In this document: in pieces, positions 9,633 through 18,963 of the stretch
Layout of the letters: each line of letters starts with the position of its first letter
Position numbering within the stretch: the first letter of the stretch is position 1
Assembly: GCA_017399685.1 (NCBI GenBank)
Contig: JAFQBM010000040.1
Span: forward strand, 62,001 to 126,000
Direction of reading: 5' to 3'
Origin: Lachnospiraceae bacterium
GTDB taxonomy: Bacteria; Bacillota; Clostridia; Lachnospirales; Lachnospiraceae
DNA: 64,000 nucleotides
Position numbers and translations under genes: made by a program
The notes under the pieces: model-generated
Told to the model about the DNA's origin: nothing
What the model saw: the letters and a program-made list of their open reading frames with translations, nothing else
The model's database searches: none

Positions 9633-11558
9633 ATGAATATTCAGTTACAGATTTGCGGAATTTTAATTCTGTCGATACTGTTGTTTTTTTATCATGGGCA
9701 AAAAAGGTTGAATTTACGGACAGAAGTTGCCTTCTCAAAATGCTTTACTGGAGTTTTAATTTCTTTGATGCTGGATGTTGGGTCTATTGTGGCTATTGTA
9801 TATATGGATTCATTACCGATGGCTTTGGTGAAACTTCTTTGCAAACTGTATCCGGTTTCCCTTGTTATGGTGGTATATTTTTCACTGGCTTATGTGTGTG
9901 CAGACATTTGTTATGATGTAGATAGATATAAGAAACTTACCAGAGGATATGGTATTTTTACCATATTTTCTACCATTGCGATTTTACTGACACCCATTGG
10001 TATTTTTTATGATGCTGAGGGGAAAGATGCACATACTTATGGAACCAGTATTTACATTACCTATACTTGTGCCACAGTTTTATTACTTTCTATCTTTTAT
10101 CAGCTTATCAGGGAAAGAAATAAGATTAATCCTGCCAGAAAGAAGGCTATGTGGTTATGGATTATTTTATGGACGATGGCAGCTACTGTTCAACTGTTTT
10201 TCGACAGTGCGATGCTTGTGATTGGCTTCGCTGCAGCTATCGGAATGATGATTGTGTATCTGATGCTTGAAAATCCTATGGCAAATATTGATAGAAGTAC
10301 TGGCATCTATAACCAGAATGTTATGTTGCATTATGTCAAACAGTTATATGGAGAAAAACAGAATTTCAGTGTATTATCTATTTCTTTCGAGCATACACCA
10401 GGGAATAACATTATTACCCGGGCGGATTTAAAGATGCGGACAGAAATCATAAAGTATCTTCTGAATGTACCTAAGGCAGTTGTGTTTAAGAATGTAGAAG
10501 ATGAACTGATTCTGATTTTTAAGGATACTGAGTGGGCGGAAGAAGGGGTAGCCATGATAGTGGAACGGTTTGCAAAAGGATTTGCCGGTGGTGATGATTT
10601 GGAGGAAGAATCTTCATTTAAGAAAAATGACAGGGTTCCTAATTGTTATTATGTGCATGTACCCAATGCCAATGTGGTAGACCAGGTTGGGGATTTGTTT
10701 TATCTGCTTCGTTACACTAGGGAGAATAGTACAGAATTAAACAATAATCGCCTTTTGCGTACTAGTCAGAAGCTGGTTGAGAAGATGTTTTGTGAAAAAG
10801 AAGTGGAAAATATGATTTTTAGTGCCATGGAAAATGACAGGGTAGAAGTTTTCTATCAGCCTATTTATTCTACAAAAGAACAAGGATTCACCTCTGCCGA
10901 AGCTTTGTGCAGAATCAGGGATGAAAATGGTAATCTGGTACCTCCGGGAGCATTTATTCCAATTGCAGAAAAGAATGGAATGATTTTAAGGTTGGGAGAG
11001 ATTGTTTTTGATAAAGTTTGTAGATTTATCAAACAAAATCGAGTTGAACAGTATGGAATTCAGTATATTGAAGTGAATTTATCTGTAGTACAGTGTGCAT
11101 TTGAAGGGCTGGCAACAAGTTTTATTGAAATTATGGAGCGGCATGGGGTAAATCCTAGATATATTAATTTGGAAATTACGGAATCGGCTTCTTTAAGCGC
11201 GAAGATGACAATGCTTGAGAATATGAAAATATTAATGAATTATGGTATTGTGTTTTCTTTGGATGATTTTGGGACAGGACAATCCAATCTAAATTATATC
11301 GTGGATATGCCGGTAGACATTGTAAAATTTGATAAGGACATGATACGTGCCTATTTTGAAAATAAGAAGGCAAAGTATGTGATGGATGCTGCCATGCATA
11401 TGATTCATGGTATGAAACTGGAAATTGTTTCGGAAGGAATTGAAACACAGAAACAATTTGAAACTATGAAGGATTTGCAGATTGCATACATTCAAGGATT
11501 CTATTTTTCGAAACCATTGCCAGAATTGGAATATCTGGAGTTTATGAATCAGGCATAA
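9633..11558 (+). CDS. membrane-bound EAL-domain c-di-GMP phosphodiesterase
   Basis: 641 residues. The N-terminal ~200 residues hold about six to seven hydrophobic helices (a sensor region). A degenerate GGDEF-like segment follows (starting IDRSTGIYNQN, with no GGDEF motif), then an EAL domain from about residue 400. Active-site positions look intact: AEALCR (EAL), NLSV, LEITES, DDFGTG, a Lys in KFDKD and SEGIE. It should hydrolyse c-di-GMP at the membrane, with the GGDEF-like part probably regulatory. It has its own promoter and terminator. The hybrid kinase downstream may belong to the same signalling neighbourhood. Confidence 0.9.
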   Translation: MNIQLQICGILILSILLFFYHGQKRLNLRTEVAFSKCFTGVLISLMLDVGSIVAIVYMDSLPMALVKLLCKLYPVSLVMVVYFSLAYVCADICYDVDRYKKLTRGYGIFTIFSTIAILLTPIGIFYDAEGKDAHTYGTSIYITYTCATVLLLSIFYQLIRERNKINPARKKAMWLWIILWTMAATVQLFFDSAMLVIGFAAAIGMMIVYLMLENPMANIDRSTGIYNQNVMLHYVKQLYGEKQNFSVLSISFEHTPGNNIITRADLKMRTEIIKYLLNVPKAVVFKNVEDELILIFKDTEWAEEGVAMIVERFAKGFAGGDDLEEESSFKKNDRVPNCYYVHVPNANVVDQVGDLFYLLRYTRENSTELNNNRLLRTSQKLVEKMFCEKEVENMIFSAMENDRVEVFYQPIYSTKEQGFTSAEALCRIRDENGNLVPPGAFIPIAEKNGMILRLGEIVFDKVCRFIKQNRVEQYGIQYIEVNLSVVQCAFEGLATSFIEIMERHGVNPRYINLEITESASLSAKMTMLENMKILMNYGIVFSLDDFGTGQSNLNYIVDMPVDIVKFDKDMIRAYFENKKAKYVMDAAMHMIHGMKLEIVSEGIETQKQFETMKDLQIAYIQGFYFSKPLPELEYLEFMNQA

Positions 11559-11560
11559 AA

Positions 11561-11604
11561 AGGTAATTGTTCAGAGGTTGACTCTGGACAGTTACCTTTT
11601 TTTC
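11561..11604 (+). terminator. Rho-independent terminator after the EAL gene
   Basis: A 16-bp imperfect stem (11561-11576 with 11582-11597) is followed by a seven-T run. Confidence 0.85.
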
Positions 11605-11613
11605 ATAGAATGA

Positions 11614-11642
11614 TTGAAAAGGAACTACTTTTCTGATATAAT
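11614..11642 (+). promoter_or_regulatory. sigma-A promoter for the hybrid kinase
   Basis: TTGAAA at 11614-11619, a 17-bp spacer and TATAAT at 11637-11642. Confidence 0.7.
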
Positions 11643-11683
11643 TGGAATAATAGCGAGTATAGATAAAAGAAGGTGGTGTGCTA

Positions 11684-13297
11684 ATGCAGATAAGAGAAAA
11701 TGAAGTTATATTACAAAAAAATGAATATGATGAAATTATTCAGGAAAATGAGAAGTTTTTAACTGCAGCAAGCATGGCTTTTTCAAGTATATGGGAGATA
11801 AACTTTGAAGATGGATATATGAAAAAATATTCAGAAAGTTCAGAGTATATCTATAATCAGAATGATTACATGCATGTCAGTCAGTATTATTTAAGGGAAC
11901 TGGATTACATCAATTACGAAGATCAGGAAAGATTTGCTTCTGAAATGGAACCCTCCGTTTTACAGGAACAGCTGAAAAAAAGCCAACAGTTAGTAAGGGA
12001 ATATCGCTTGAAGAAATTCGATGGAAGATATTGCTGGACACAGTATATTCTGAAAAAAACTTCAGAAGATGATAGTAATATTGTATTGCTGTTAAAAAAG
12101 AATGTTCAGGATGAAAAAGATATGCAGGATAATTTAAAAGAGTCTTTGCAAAAAGCCGAATTCGGTAATCTTGAAAAGATGGACTTTTTATCCAGAATTT
12201 CTCATGAAATGCGTACAAGATTAAATGTAATCAGTGGATTGACCCAATTATCAAGAATGGTGGAACCTTCCGAGGAGATTAAAGATAATCTGTTTAATAT
12301 TGAGCAGTCCGCGAAGGCTCTTAGTGATTTAGTAAATCATGCCTTTGATTTTTCTATGATAGAGGAAAACAAGATACAGCTACAGGCTCAGAAATTTAAC
12401 TTAAATGATATGATTCTTATGCTGGAACATGAAATGAAAGAAAAGAGCAGAGAACGGGGTTTAGAGTTTATTCTGGACGAAGTAAAATTAAAGCACTATA
12501 TTTATTTGTGTGACCAGGATAAAATTATTCAAATATTAAAACATCTGATAGCCAACGCAGTAAAGTTTAACCGTGTGGGGGGCTATGTAAAACTTTCTGT
12601 AGAGGAAAAAGAGGTTAGGGATAACAAGGCATTTATTACATATATCGTAGAGGATAATGGAATTGGAATGAGTGAAGAGTTCCAGAAAACCCAGATGTAT
12701 CGATTGTATCAGCAGGAGAGAAATTCGAATCTGCCGGAGATTATGGGGGTCGGATTAGGACTTGCGTTGACAAAGAGTATAGTATCTTTGTTAGGTGGAG
12801 ATATACAGGTTGCCAGTAAATTAGATAAGGGAACGAAAATTACAGTTACCATACCACAGCTGATTTGTGACGGAGAAGTTTCTTTGGAGCAAAATGTCCA
12901 TCAACAATATGATTTTTCAGGAAAAAAGGTATTAGTAGTTGAGGATAATGAAATCAATATTAATATTGTCAGTGCTTTTTTGAACCAGACAGGGATTACA
13001 TATGATATTGCCAGAAATGGCGAGGAAGCAGTTTCGAAGTTTCGTTTATCAAGAGAGTATGAATATAATTTAATTTTGATGGATATTAAGATGCCGATTT
13101 TAAGTGGAACGGAAGCTGCCAAGCAGATTCGTTTAATGAACAGAGAGGATGCACTTACCGTTCCGATTCTTGCTATGACAGCTAATGTGTTACAGGAAGA
13201 TGTAGCAAAGGTATTCAGCTCCGGCATGAATGATCATATCTCGAAGCCAATTATGATGAATGATTTGTTCTATCGGATGAATCGGGTACTGGGTTAG
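11684..13297 (+). CDS. soluble hybrid sensor histidine kinase with C-terminal receiver domain
   Basis: 537 residues from the ATG at 11684 (ribosome site GAAGGTGG). The N-terminal ~150 residues resemble a PAS-type sensor and there is no TM segment. The HisKA H-box SHEMRTRLN (His about residue 172), N-box LIANAVKFN, G1 EDNGIGMS and G2 GVGLGLAL define the kinase. A receiver domain starts near residue 414 with phospho-acceptor Asp in LMDIKMP. The usual Pro after HEMRT is Arg here. It has its own promoter. No partner output regulator is adjacent. Confidence 0.9.
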   Translation: MQIRENEVILQKNEYDEIIQENEKFLTAASMAFSSIWEINFEDGYMKKYSESSEYIYNQNDYMHVSQYYLRELDYINYEDQERFASEMEPSVLQEQLKKSQQLVREYRLKKFDGRYCWTQYILKKTSEDDSNIVLLLKKNVQDEKDMQDNLKESLQKAEFGNLEKMDFLSRISHEMRTRLNVISGLTQLSRMVEPSEEIKDNLFNIEQSAKALSDLVNHAFDFSMIEENKIQLQAQKFNLNDMILMLEHEMKEKSRERGLEFILDEVKLKHYIYLCDQDKIIQILKHLIANAVKFNRVGGYVKLSVEEKEVRDNKAFITYIVEDNGIGMSEEFQKTQMYRLYQQERNSNLPEIMGVGLGLALTKSIVSLLGGDIQVASKLDKGTKITVTIPQLICDGEVSLEQNVHQQYDFSGKKVLVVEDNEININIVSAFLNQTGITYDIARNGEEAVSKFRLSREYEYNLILMDIKMPILSGTEAAKQIRLMNREDALTVPILAMTANVLQEDVAKVFSSGMNDHISKPIMMNDLFYRMNRVLG

Positions 13298-13365
13298 AGT
13301 TCTAGAATCAAAGATAAGGGCATAATATTTATTTGGTGATGACAAAGACTAGAAAGGAAAGGGTT

Positions 13366-13884
13366 ATGAAATTTCAAGAAAGAAAGATAGACCAGATGCA
13401 GATAAATCCATTTCAGATGATTGGAAAAGAATGGATGCTTATTACCGCAGGGACTGAGGAAAAAGCAAATACCATGACAGCCAGCTGGGGTGGAGTGGGA
13501 GTCTTTTGGGGTAAAAATGTGCTTACTACTTACATTCGTCCTCAAAGATACACCAAAGAGTTTATCGATGCAAATGATACATTTTCGGTTTGTTTTTTTG
13601 ATGAGGAATATAAGAAAACTCTTGCTTATTGTGGAAAAGTATCTGGCAAAGACGAGGACAAAATAACCAATGCAGGATTAACTACCTGCTTTTATGGGGA
13701 AACTCCATACTTTGAAGAGGCAAAACTGGTGTTTATCTGTAAAAAAATGTGTGAGGCTGAGATAAATCCGGATTATTTTATTGATAAAGAAGCGGATGAA
13801 AAATGGTATCCGCAGAAGGACTATCATAGAATGTATATGGGAGAAATACTTGCTGTTCTTGAAAAATCACAAGAAGATGCATAA
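13366..13884 (+). CDS. flavin reductase family protein (FMN-binding split barrel)
   Basis: 172 residues from the ATG at 13366, preceded by AAAGGAAAGGG; an upstream in-frame ATG at 13333 has no ribosome site. The N-terminal NTMTASWGGVGVFWGK and the YIRPQRYTKEF segment are typical of flavin-reductase-like proteins that bind FMN through this loop. Such proteins shuttle electrons to diverse acceptors. The gene stands alone, so its partner is unknown. Confidence 0.85.
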   Translation: MKFQERKIDQMQINPFQMIGKEWMLITAGTEEKANTMTASWGGVGVFWGKNVLTTYIRPQRYTKEFIDANDTFSVCFFDEEYKKTLAYCGKVSGKDEDKITNAGLTTCFYGETPYFEEAKLVFICKKMCEAEINPDYFIDKEADEKWYPQKDYHRMYMGEILAVLEKSQEDA

Positions 13885-13973
13885 TGCTTTTTGAAATCCC
13901 TGAATTGGTTCTTAGGAAGGAAGATGGGAAAGTTCTTGAATGAGAAAAGGATATATGAGGTGCGAAGCATAGG

Positions 13974-15086
13974 ATGCAGGAAGGGAAAAGACGACTACAA
14001 ATTTTAACATGGATTTTACTGTTTTCAGTTTTGTTTTATTTTGCAAACCGACATTTTCATTTTGTTCAGTGTAGTATAGAGGATGGGAAAATTAAGTTTA
14101 GCTTCATGCAGGAACCCATTGATTCCATGGAAAAGCTGGCGAAGAAGGTAAATGAAGCATTACAAAGTGGAGAAGAAGAACTTAACGTAGTCATTGAGGA
14201 TATCTCAAATGAGGAAATTGAAGAGATTAATTCTTATTTGGGAGGATTTTGGGGAAATGTAGCGACTTATGGAGTTACCAGCCGCAAAGAAACTTATCCA
14301 AGGAATCTTCAATTAGAATTAGAATTATCGGATAATTATTATATTTACCGTTGTTATGCATATGGAGAGGATATTCCGGAAAGTATAAGCAGAGCAGAAG
14401 AGTTGCTGCTTAAAGTAAGGATTGCACTGGCTGAGTGTATACGACCTGGTATGACAGACTATGAAAAAGAACTTGCAATTTATGAGTATGTTTTAACTCA
14501 TTGTACTTATGGTTTTTTAGAGGAAAACCAAGATGATTCTTATAACGCTTATGGAGCGTTATTAAAGGGAAAGGCAGTATGTAATGGTTATGCACAGGCT
14601 TTTATGTTGCTTTCCAGTTGTGCAGGATTGGAAACTCAGATTATTTATGGTGATGCAGGTGGAGAAAGTCATGCTTGGAATTGCGTTAAGCTGGATGGAG
14701 AGTGGTATATGGTAGATGCCACATGGGATGATCCGCTTCCGGATGCATCGGGAAGAAAGTACCATGCGTATTTTAATGTAACTTCTGAGTATTTACGGGC
14801 GAACCATACTTGGGAGGAAGATTGTTTTCCAGAGTGCACAGCAGAAAAGTATAATTATTTTTATTACAATGATTTGGTCTGTGAAGATATCTCTGAATTG
14901 AAGGGAAAGATTGATGCAATATTAGATGAAAACAGAAATGCCCAGGTACAGTTCCGGGTAGAAGATATGGGGGAAAGTATATCTTTGCAAAACATTGTAA
15001 ACCGGACTGATGTACGTCAAATTGCCTGGCAGGTTGAAAAATCAGGTCCGGACGGAGTAATTTGGGTAGAGATAAAAGGAAGATAA
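13974..15086 (+). CDS. membrane-anchored transglutaminase-like protein
   Basis: 370 residues. One N-terminal hydrophobic segment (about residues 9-25) anchors or exports it. A transglutaminase/protease-like core shows the Cys-His-Asp triad: GKAVCNGYA (Cys about 201), ESHAWN (His about 232) and VDATWDD (Asp about 246). In Clostridia such surface proteins are thought to act as peptidases or cross-linkers. It is followed after 14 bp by the HAAS/DUF1700 gene, suggesting a two-gene operon. Confidence 0.88.
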   Translation: MQEGKRRLQILTWILLFSVLFYFANRHFHFVQCSIEDGKIKFSFMQEPIDSMEKLAKKVNEALQSGEEELNVVIEDISNEEIEEINSYLGGFWGNVATYGVTSRKETYPRNLQLELELSDNYYIYRCYAYGEDIPESISRAEELLLKVRIALAECIRPGMTDYEKELAIYEYVLTHCTYGFLEENQDDSYNAYGALLKGKAVCNGYAQAFMLLSSCAGLETQIIYGDAGGESHAWNCVKLDGEWYMVDATWDDPLPDASGRKYHAYFNVTSEYLRANHTWEEDCFPECTAEKYNYFYYNDLVCEDISELKGKIDAILDENRNAQVQFRVEDMGESISLQNIVNRTDVRQIAWQVEKSGPDGVIWVEIKGR

Positions 15087-15100
15087 GAAAGGGAATATAC

Positions 15101-15601
15101 ATGAATAGAGTAGAATTTTTAGAAGGGTTAAATGAAGCGTTAAAAGGAGAAGTGGATCCAAGAGAGTATCAGGATGCCATAAAGTATTATTCTGATTATA
15201 TTGAGGCCAGAATGAGAGAAGGGATGTCAGAGGAAGAAGTAATTTCTTCCTTGGGCAGTCCCAGATTGATTGCGAAATCCATACTTCAGGCTCAGGAAAA
15301 TAAGGCGAAAGATTCTGGAAGAAGAGAAGAAACATATGAAAATAAAACTACCAGAACAGAATTTGACCTTGGGAAAGGATTTCGTGCGACTCAGAATGAA
15401 GATGGAAGGGTAGAATTTAAATATAAGAAATTTAATTTTAATTCCTGGTATGGTAAACTGATATTTGCCTTGGTTGCCATTTTTATTGTGGTTTTATTAA
15501 TCTGTGTTACTTTTGGTGTTGCATATCTGGCATTTACAGTGCTTTTGCCGATTGCTTTGATAGCAGGGATTGTGTATGTTATTTATAGAATGCTGCGGTG
15601 A
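15101..15601 (+). CDS. HAAS/DUF1700 membrane protein
   Basis: 166 residues from the ATG at 15101 (ribosome site GAAAGGG). The N-terminal helical domain (MNRVEFLEGLNEALKGE, then SDYIEARMREGMSEEEV) is the HAAS domain of DUF1700 proteins. A short linker and two C-terminal TM helices (about residues 120-160) follow. HAAS proteins are often paired with PadR regulators, but none is visible nearby. Confidence 0.85.
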   Translation: MNRVEFLEGLNEALKGEVDPREYQDAIKYYSDYIEARMREGMSEEEVISSLGSPRLIAKSILQAQENKAKDSGRREETYENKTTRTEFDLGKGFRATQNEDGRVEFKYKKFNFNSWYGKLIFALVAIFIVVLLICVTFGVAYLAFTVLLPIALIAGIVYVIYRMLR

Positions 15602-15712
15602 TGGAAGCACGAAAATCACCGTAATGAACAGGAAAAAGGTCGTATGTTAAATCGTTAGAATTGTTAAAAAAATAGATTCAATTAAAAAAAACAAAAAAAT
15701 TCAAAAAAAACC

Positions 15713-15741
15713 TTGACATTTGATTCAGAACAGTATATACT
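15713..15741 (+). promoter_or_regulatory. strong promoter for the tRNA-Val/tRNA-Met unit
   Basis: Perfect TTGACA at 15713-15718, a 17-bp spacer and TATACT at 15736-15741, 20 bp before tRNA-Val. The 50 bp upstream are A-tract rich, like an UP element. Confidence 0.85.
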
Positions 15742-15761
15742 CATAAATGTGTTAAGGATAT

Positions 15762-15834
15762 GGGATCTTAGCTCAGCTGGGAGAGCATCTGCCTTACAAG
15801 CAGAGGGTCACAGGTTCGAGCCCTGTAGGTCCCA
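15762..15834 (+). tRNA. tRNA-Val (TAC)
   Basis: A complete cloverleaf: acceptor GGGATCT pairs with AGGTCCC, the D stem is GCTC/GAGC, the anticodon loop CTTACAA gives TAC, and the T loop is TTCGAGC. The discriminator is A. CCA is not encoded. Confidence 0.97.
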
Positions 15835-15850
15835 TTTAGAAAGTTAATAT

Positions 15851-15924
15851 GGCGAGATAGCTCAGTTGGCTAGAGCACACGGTTCATACCCGTGGTGTCG
15901 AGGGTTCGAATCCCCCTCTCGCTA
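15851..15924 (+). tRNA. tRNA-Met (CAT)
   Basis: Acceptor GGCGAGA pairs with TCTCGCT, the anticodon loop TTCATAC gives CAT, and the T loop is TTCGAAT. It resembles elongator tRNA-Met; a lysidine-modified tRNA-Ile2 cannot be excluded. The prophage begins just after it, so its 3' end is the likely attachment site. Confidence 0.93.
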
Positions 15925-15933
15925 CTCTTTGAA

Positions 15934-15957
15934 AACACCGATAATACGGTGTTTTTC
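15934..15957 (+). terminator. terminator of the tRNA operon
   Basis: A 7-bp stem AACACCG/CGGTGTT followed by TTTCTT. Confidence 0.75.
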
Positions 15958-16102
15958 TTATATTAAAAATGTTAGTACCCTACAAATACCCTACAACTAA
16001 AAAGGTGACGATGTTAAAAATATTTATATAAGCTAGTTATAAATAAGTAAATAATCATCTTATATAAATATTTTTTTATTATAGTTTAATAAATCGTAAA
16101 AA

Positions 16103-16138
16103 ATAGGGTAGACAAGAAATTAATCTTATCTACCCTAT
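16103..16138 (-). terminator. terminator at the end of the fibre transcript
   Basis: A perfect 10-bp stem ATAGGGTAGA/TCTACCCTAT, followed in the minus direction by a T-rich stretch. It ends the late transcript just before the host boundary. Confidence 0.75.
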
Positions 16139-16150
16139 AATCACCCCAAA

Positions 16151-16285
16151 CTATTCATCATCATTTTCATCATCACTCTCAGACATTTCTTTTAAACAAT
16201 CTAAATAAAGGTGATATAATATCTTTGATAAATCAGTTTCAGCTAGACTCAAACTTTTTATAAATTCTCTATATGACATCGACAT
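16151..16285 (-). CDS. small acidic phage protein
   Basis: 44 residues, ATG at 16285 with AAAGGA upstream. The sequence begins MSMSYREFIKSLS and ends in a run of Asp and Glu. It lies 17 bp after the tail-fibre gene and is the last gene before the terminator. No family is recognised. Confidence 0.6.
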   Translation of the reverse strand: MSMSYREFIKSLSLAETDLSKILYHLYLDCLKEMSESDDENDDE

Positions 16286-16302
16286 AATAAATTCCTTTCA
16301 TG

Positions 16303-18312
16303 TTATTTAAGAATAATCTTTACAACACTATCTGTTACTCGTTTAATAACTCTATAACCAGTATCAGATGCAGTAGCAATACCTCCGTCAGCAACTTTAC
16401 AGTATCCATTAACTTTGCAAGTACCATCATCTCTAACTGATAATACACCTAACATACCAACATAGTCCCATTCAGGTCTATCTTTACGTTGAGTATAAGG
16501 CTTACTTGAATCATAATTAGGATTTTGTTTAGGTCTTGTTCCTGTTTTTGTGACAGTTATAATTTCTTTAGTTTCTTCATTAAAATCTTTTTCAATATAT
16601 TTAAATTCTTCATAAATATACGAACCAAAATCATCTAAGATATACCGTCCCATCCAATCTTCATCACCATTACCCACAACGGATGGTTGCCCACTAATAA
16701 TACCAATAATGTAATCATTTGAATTTGCAATTCTAATTTTATCACCATCTAATGTCACAAAATAACCACGTCTGTCTTCTTCGTTAATGTTACCATCTAA
16801 CCATTCAAAGAATTCAGCATAGTCTGCACCAGATGTTGTATATTCACCAGTTGCATAGGTAACTCCATCAAAAGTAACTCGAAAAGCATTTGAACGTGGA
16901 GCAGAAGTAGTATTCCAACCATTTCCAATAACAAATACTGTATCACTAGTTGCAGTAGTTGAATTATTATATCTACCTATTGCAAATTGATAGGTTGCCT
17001 CTGATGGAGTATATGTACCATATCCGATTGCATGGGAATTTTTCCCGTCAGCGGTTACATTTTGTCCTTCTGCAACTGAGAATAAACCATTTGCATAGGT
17101 CATACTACCACCAGCACGAGAATATGAAGCAGCAGAAGCATAATATCCATATGCTATACTACAATCATCAGCAGAACAACCTTCCATAGAAAAAGAATTA
17201 ATCGATATTTCTGTATTGCCTATCTTAATATAATTTTTGAAAGTAGGACTATCAATTGGTGCATAAGTTTTTGTTATTATATTACCACTGGCATCTTGTG
17301 TAGCTTTTGTGGCAACATCAGCAGAAGCAACATTACTAGTAGTTAGTGCAATAGTACCATTAGCATCAGGAAGTCTAATAATTCTACTATAAGTAAGAGG
17401 TTCTGTTGTAATTCTAACATAGCAATTAGTCATAGCATTATTACTAATTCCTCTGCTACCATTTCCTACGCCATATAACCTAATTGCACCATATTTATTC
17501 CCCTCTCTACTATCTCCCGTATCAATGTTTGACCATTTATTATTTCCGAGAACTAGTTCACTGTAGCCAAGTTTTGAAGCAGTTCCTTCATCTGTTAAAT
17601 AATATAATCCATCGTTTATTAACAAGGATTTCTCACCACTGTCAACAGAAGTTGTTTCATATATATAGCTACCATATTGTTCTCTACCAGTGCTTGCCGA
17701 ATGAAAAGGAATCGTAAATATATAGTTATCATAAATAACTCCAACATTATCAGGTTGTGGATTATTATGAGCATAACTACTAGTTGTTTTAGTGTTATAA
17801 ATATATTTTGCTGATGCCCTTTCTCCAAGATTACTAATCTCATTTTGTACAAACTCTGTAGTTGCAACTTGAGTAGTATTATTTCCAGTTTCGGCGGTGG
17901 GTGCTTGAGGCGTACCTGTTAACACAGGACTGTCTAATGGTGCTTTATTATTTAATTGTTCTTGAATATTACCAGTCGAATCTTTCAAATGATTTATTTC
18001 CATTGTATTAACGGTAATCCCACTTAACACATTTAATTCATCAGCGGTTGTTAATAAGTCTGATAAATTACTTAATGTGTGGTTGTGAGAATTATCATTT
18101 ACACTAACATTACCATTTTTATCAACAGTAATATCTTCCCCTGATTTAATAAGTCCTAATGTAGAGCTTGTTGCAACAGTTGTTTTATTAACTTTATTGT
18201 TTTCAACTTCGGTTGCTCGTGTAGTTTCTTTTTCGATTTCATCTTTGATATAAAGTTTCACTTTTTCATTGTTGTATTTTAATCCTTCAAAATCTAACGC
18301 ATTATCAATCAA
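16303..18312 (-). CDS. tail fibre with YadA-like head repeats and Peptidase_G2 domain
   Basis: 669 residues, TTG start at 18312 behind AAAGGAGGG. The N-terminal third has short repeats typical of phage fibres (e.g. LDSPVLTGTPQAPTAETGNN). A middle segment resembles YadA/Hep_Hag head motifs (GGSMTYANGLFSVAEGQN). It is followed by GADYAEFFEW, EDRRGYFVTLDGDKI and IIGIISGQPSVVGN, which match the Peptidase_G2 intramolecular-chaperone autocleavage domain. It is probably a trimeric receptor-binding fibre whose C-terminal chaperone is released after folding. Confidence 0.85.
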   Translation of the reverse strand: MIDNALDFEGLKYNNEKVKLYIKDEIEKETTRATEVENNKVNKTTVATSSTLGLIKSGEDITVDKNGNVSVNDNSHNHTLSNLSDLLTTADELNVLSGITVNTMEINHLKDSTGNIQEQLNNKAPLDSPVLTGTPQAPTAETGNNTTQVATTEFVQNEISNLGERASAKYIYNTKTTSSYAHNNPQPDNVGVIYDNYIFTIPFHSASTGREQYGSYIYETTSVDSGEKSLLINDGLYYLTDEGTASKLGYSELVLGNNKWSNIDTGDSREGNKYGAIRLYGVGNGSRGISNNAMTNCYVRITTEPLTYSRIIRLPDANGTIALTTSNVASADVATKATQDASGNIITKTYAPIDSPTFKNYIKIGNTEISINSFSMEGCSADDCSIAYGYYASAASYSRAGGSMTYANGLFSVAEGQNVTADGKNSHAIGYGTYTPSEATYQFAIGRYNNSTTATSDTVFVIGNGWNTTSAPRSNAFRVTFDGVTYATGEYTTSGADYAEFFEWLDGNINEEDRRGYFVTLDGDKIRIANSNDYIIGIISGQPSVVGNGDEDWMGRYILDDFGSYIYEEFKYIEKDFNEETKEIITVTKTGTRPKQNPNYDSSKPYTQRKDRPEWDYVGMLGVLSVRDDGTCKVNGYCKVADGGIATASDTGYRVIKRVTDSVVKIILK

Positions 18313-18378
18313 ACCAAATCCCTCCTTTTAACAAAAAATAAAGCGAAACTGATTATATAGTTAAAGTCACGAGTATTC

Positions 18379-18933
18379 TTAACTCCATAAAGAATCAATT
18401 TCGCTTGTTGTAATCGCTCGTAATTCCGGTAAAGTTTCTGCTTTTTCTAAAGCATCGTTAAGAGCGAGAAATTCATCTTTGAAATTGTATAAAGTTTCTA
18501 CTTTAAGTAAAGCGTTTTCAAGTGTAGTAAATTCATCTTTGGAAGTAATTTCTTCATTGCTAATTGTAGATTTCTTTACATTAACAATAAAATTCATTGT
18601 ATGAATAACCTGCATGGATACGACATCTATCAACATTAATTCTGCTTCATTTCTTCCAAAAGAAGTGCACATCTGCTCACTTAGTACAAGTCGAATAGTT
18701 CCGTCTGATAAAATATCTTCCTCTAAAATATCATTAAGTACAATATTCCCATCAGTTTTATGATATTTAATTTTTACTGAAAATTTTGTAGGGTCTATCG
18801 GATACGGTTTTCCGTCATTAGTAACTTGTATAATAATTTCTCTTGAGTCTATATCGTTTTGAGCTACCCTCGTTGAAACATATTTATTATTATATAAATC
18901 TAAAATTATTTTTTTAGATGTACCAAAAGACAT
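18379..18933 (-). CDS. baseplate/neck protein with BppU-like N-terminal domain
   Basis: 184 residues. The N-terminal ~110 residues (beta-rich, with DSREIIIQVTNDGKPYPID) resemble the BppU N-terminal domain that attaches receptor-binding proteins to a siphophage baseplate. The C-terminal part is helical with two similar segments (KDEFTTLENALLKVETL and KDEFLALNDALEKAETL), probably a short duplicated coiled coil. Its position between the Tal-like protein and the fibre supports an adaptor role. Confidence 0.7.
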   Translation of the reverse strand: MSFGTSKKIILDLYNNKYVSTRVAQNDIDSREIIIQVTNDGKPYPIDPTKFSVKIKYHKTDGNIVLNDILEEDILSDGTIRLVLSEQMCTSFGRNEAELMLIDVVSMQVIHTMNFIVNVKKSTISNEEITSKDEFTTLENALLKVETLYNFKDEFLALNDALEKAETLPELRAITTSEIDSLWS

Positions 18934-18963
18934 ATTTACTCCTTTCTAAAAATCATAATTTAT

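Noticed and set aside
15901..15957. Exact attL core at the tRNA-Met 3' end
   Set aside because: The location is plausible, but the other prophage end is outside the window, so no duplicated core can be shown.
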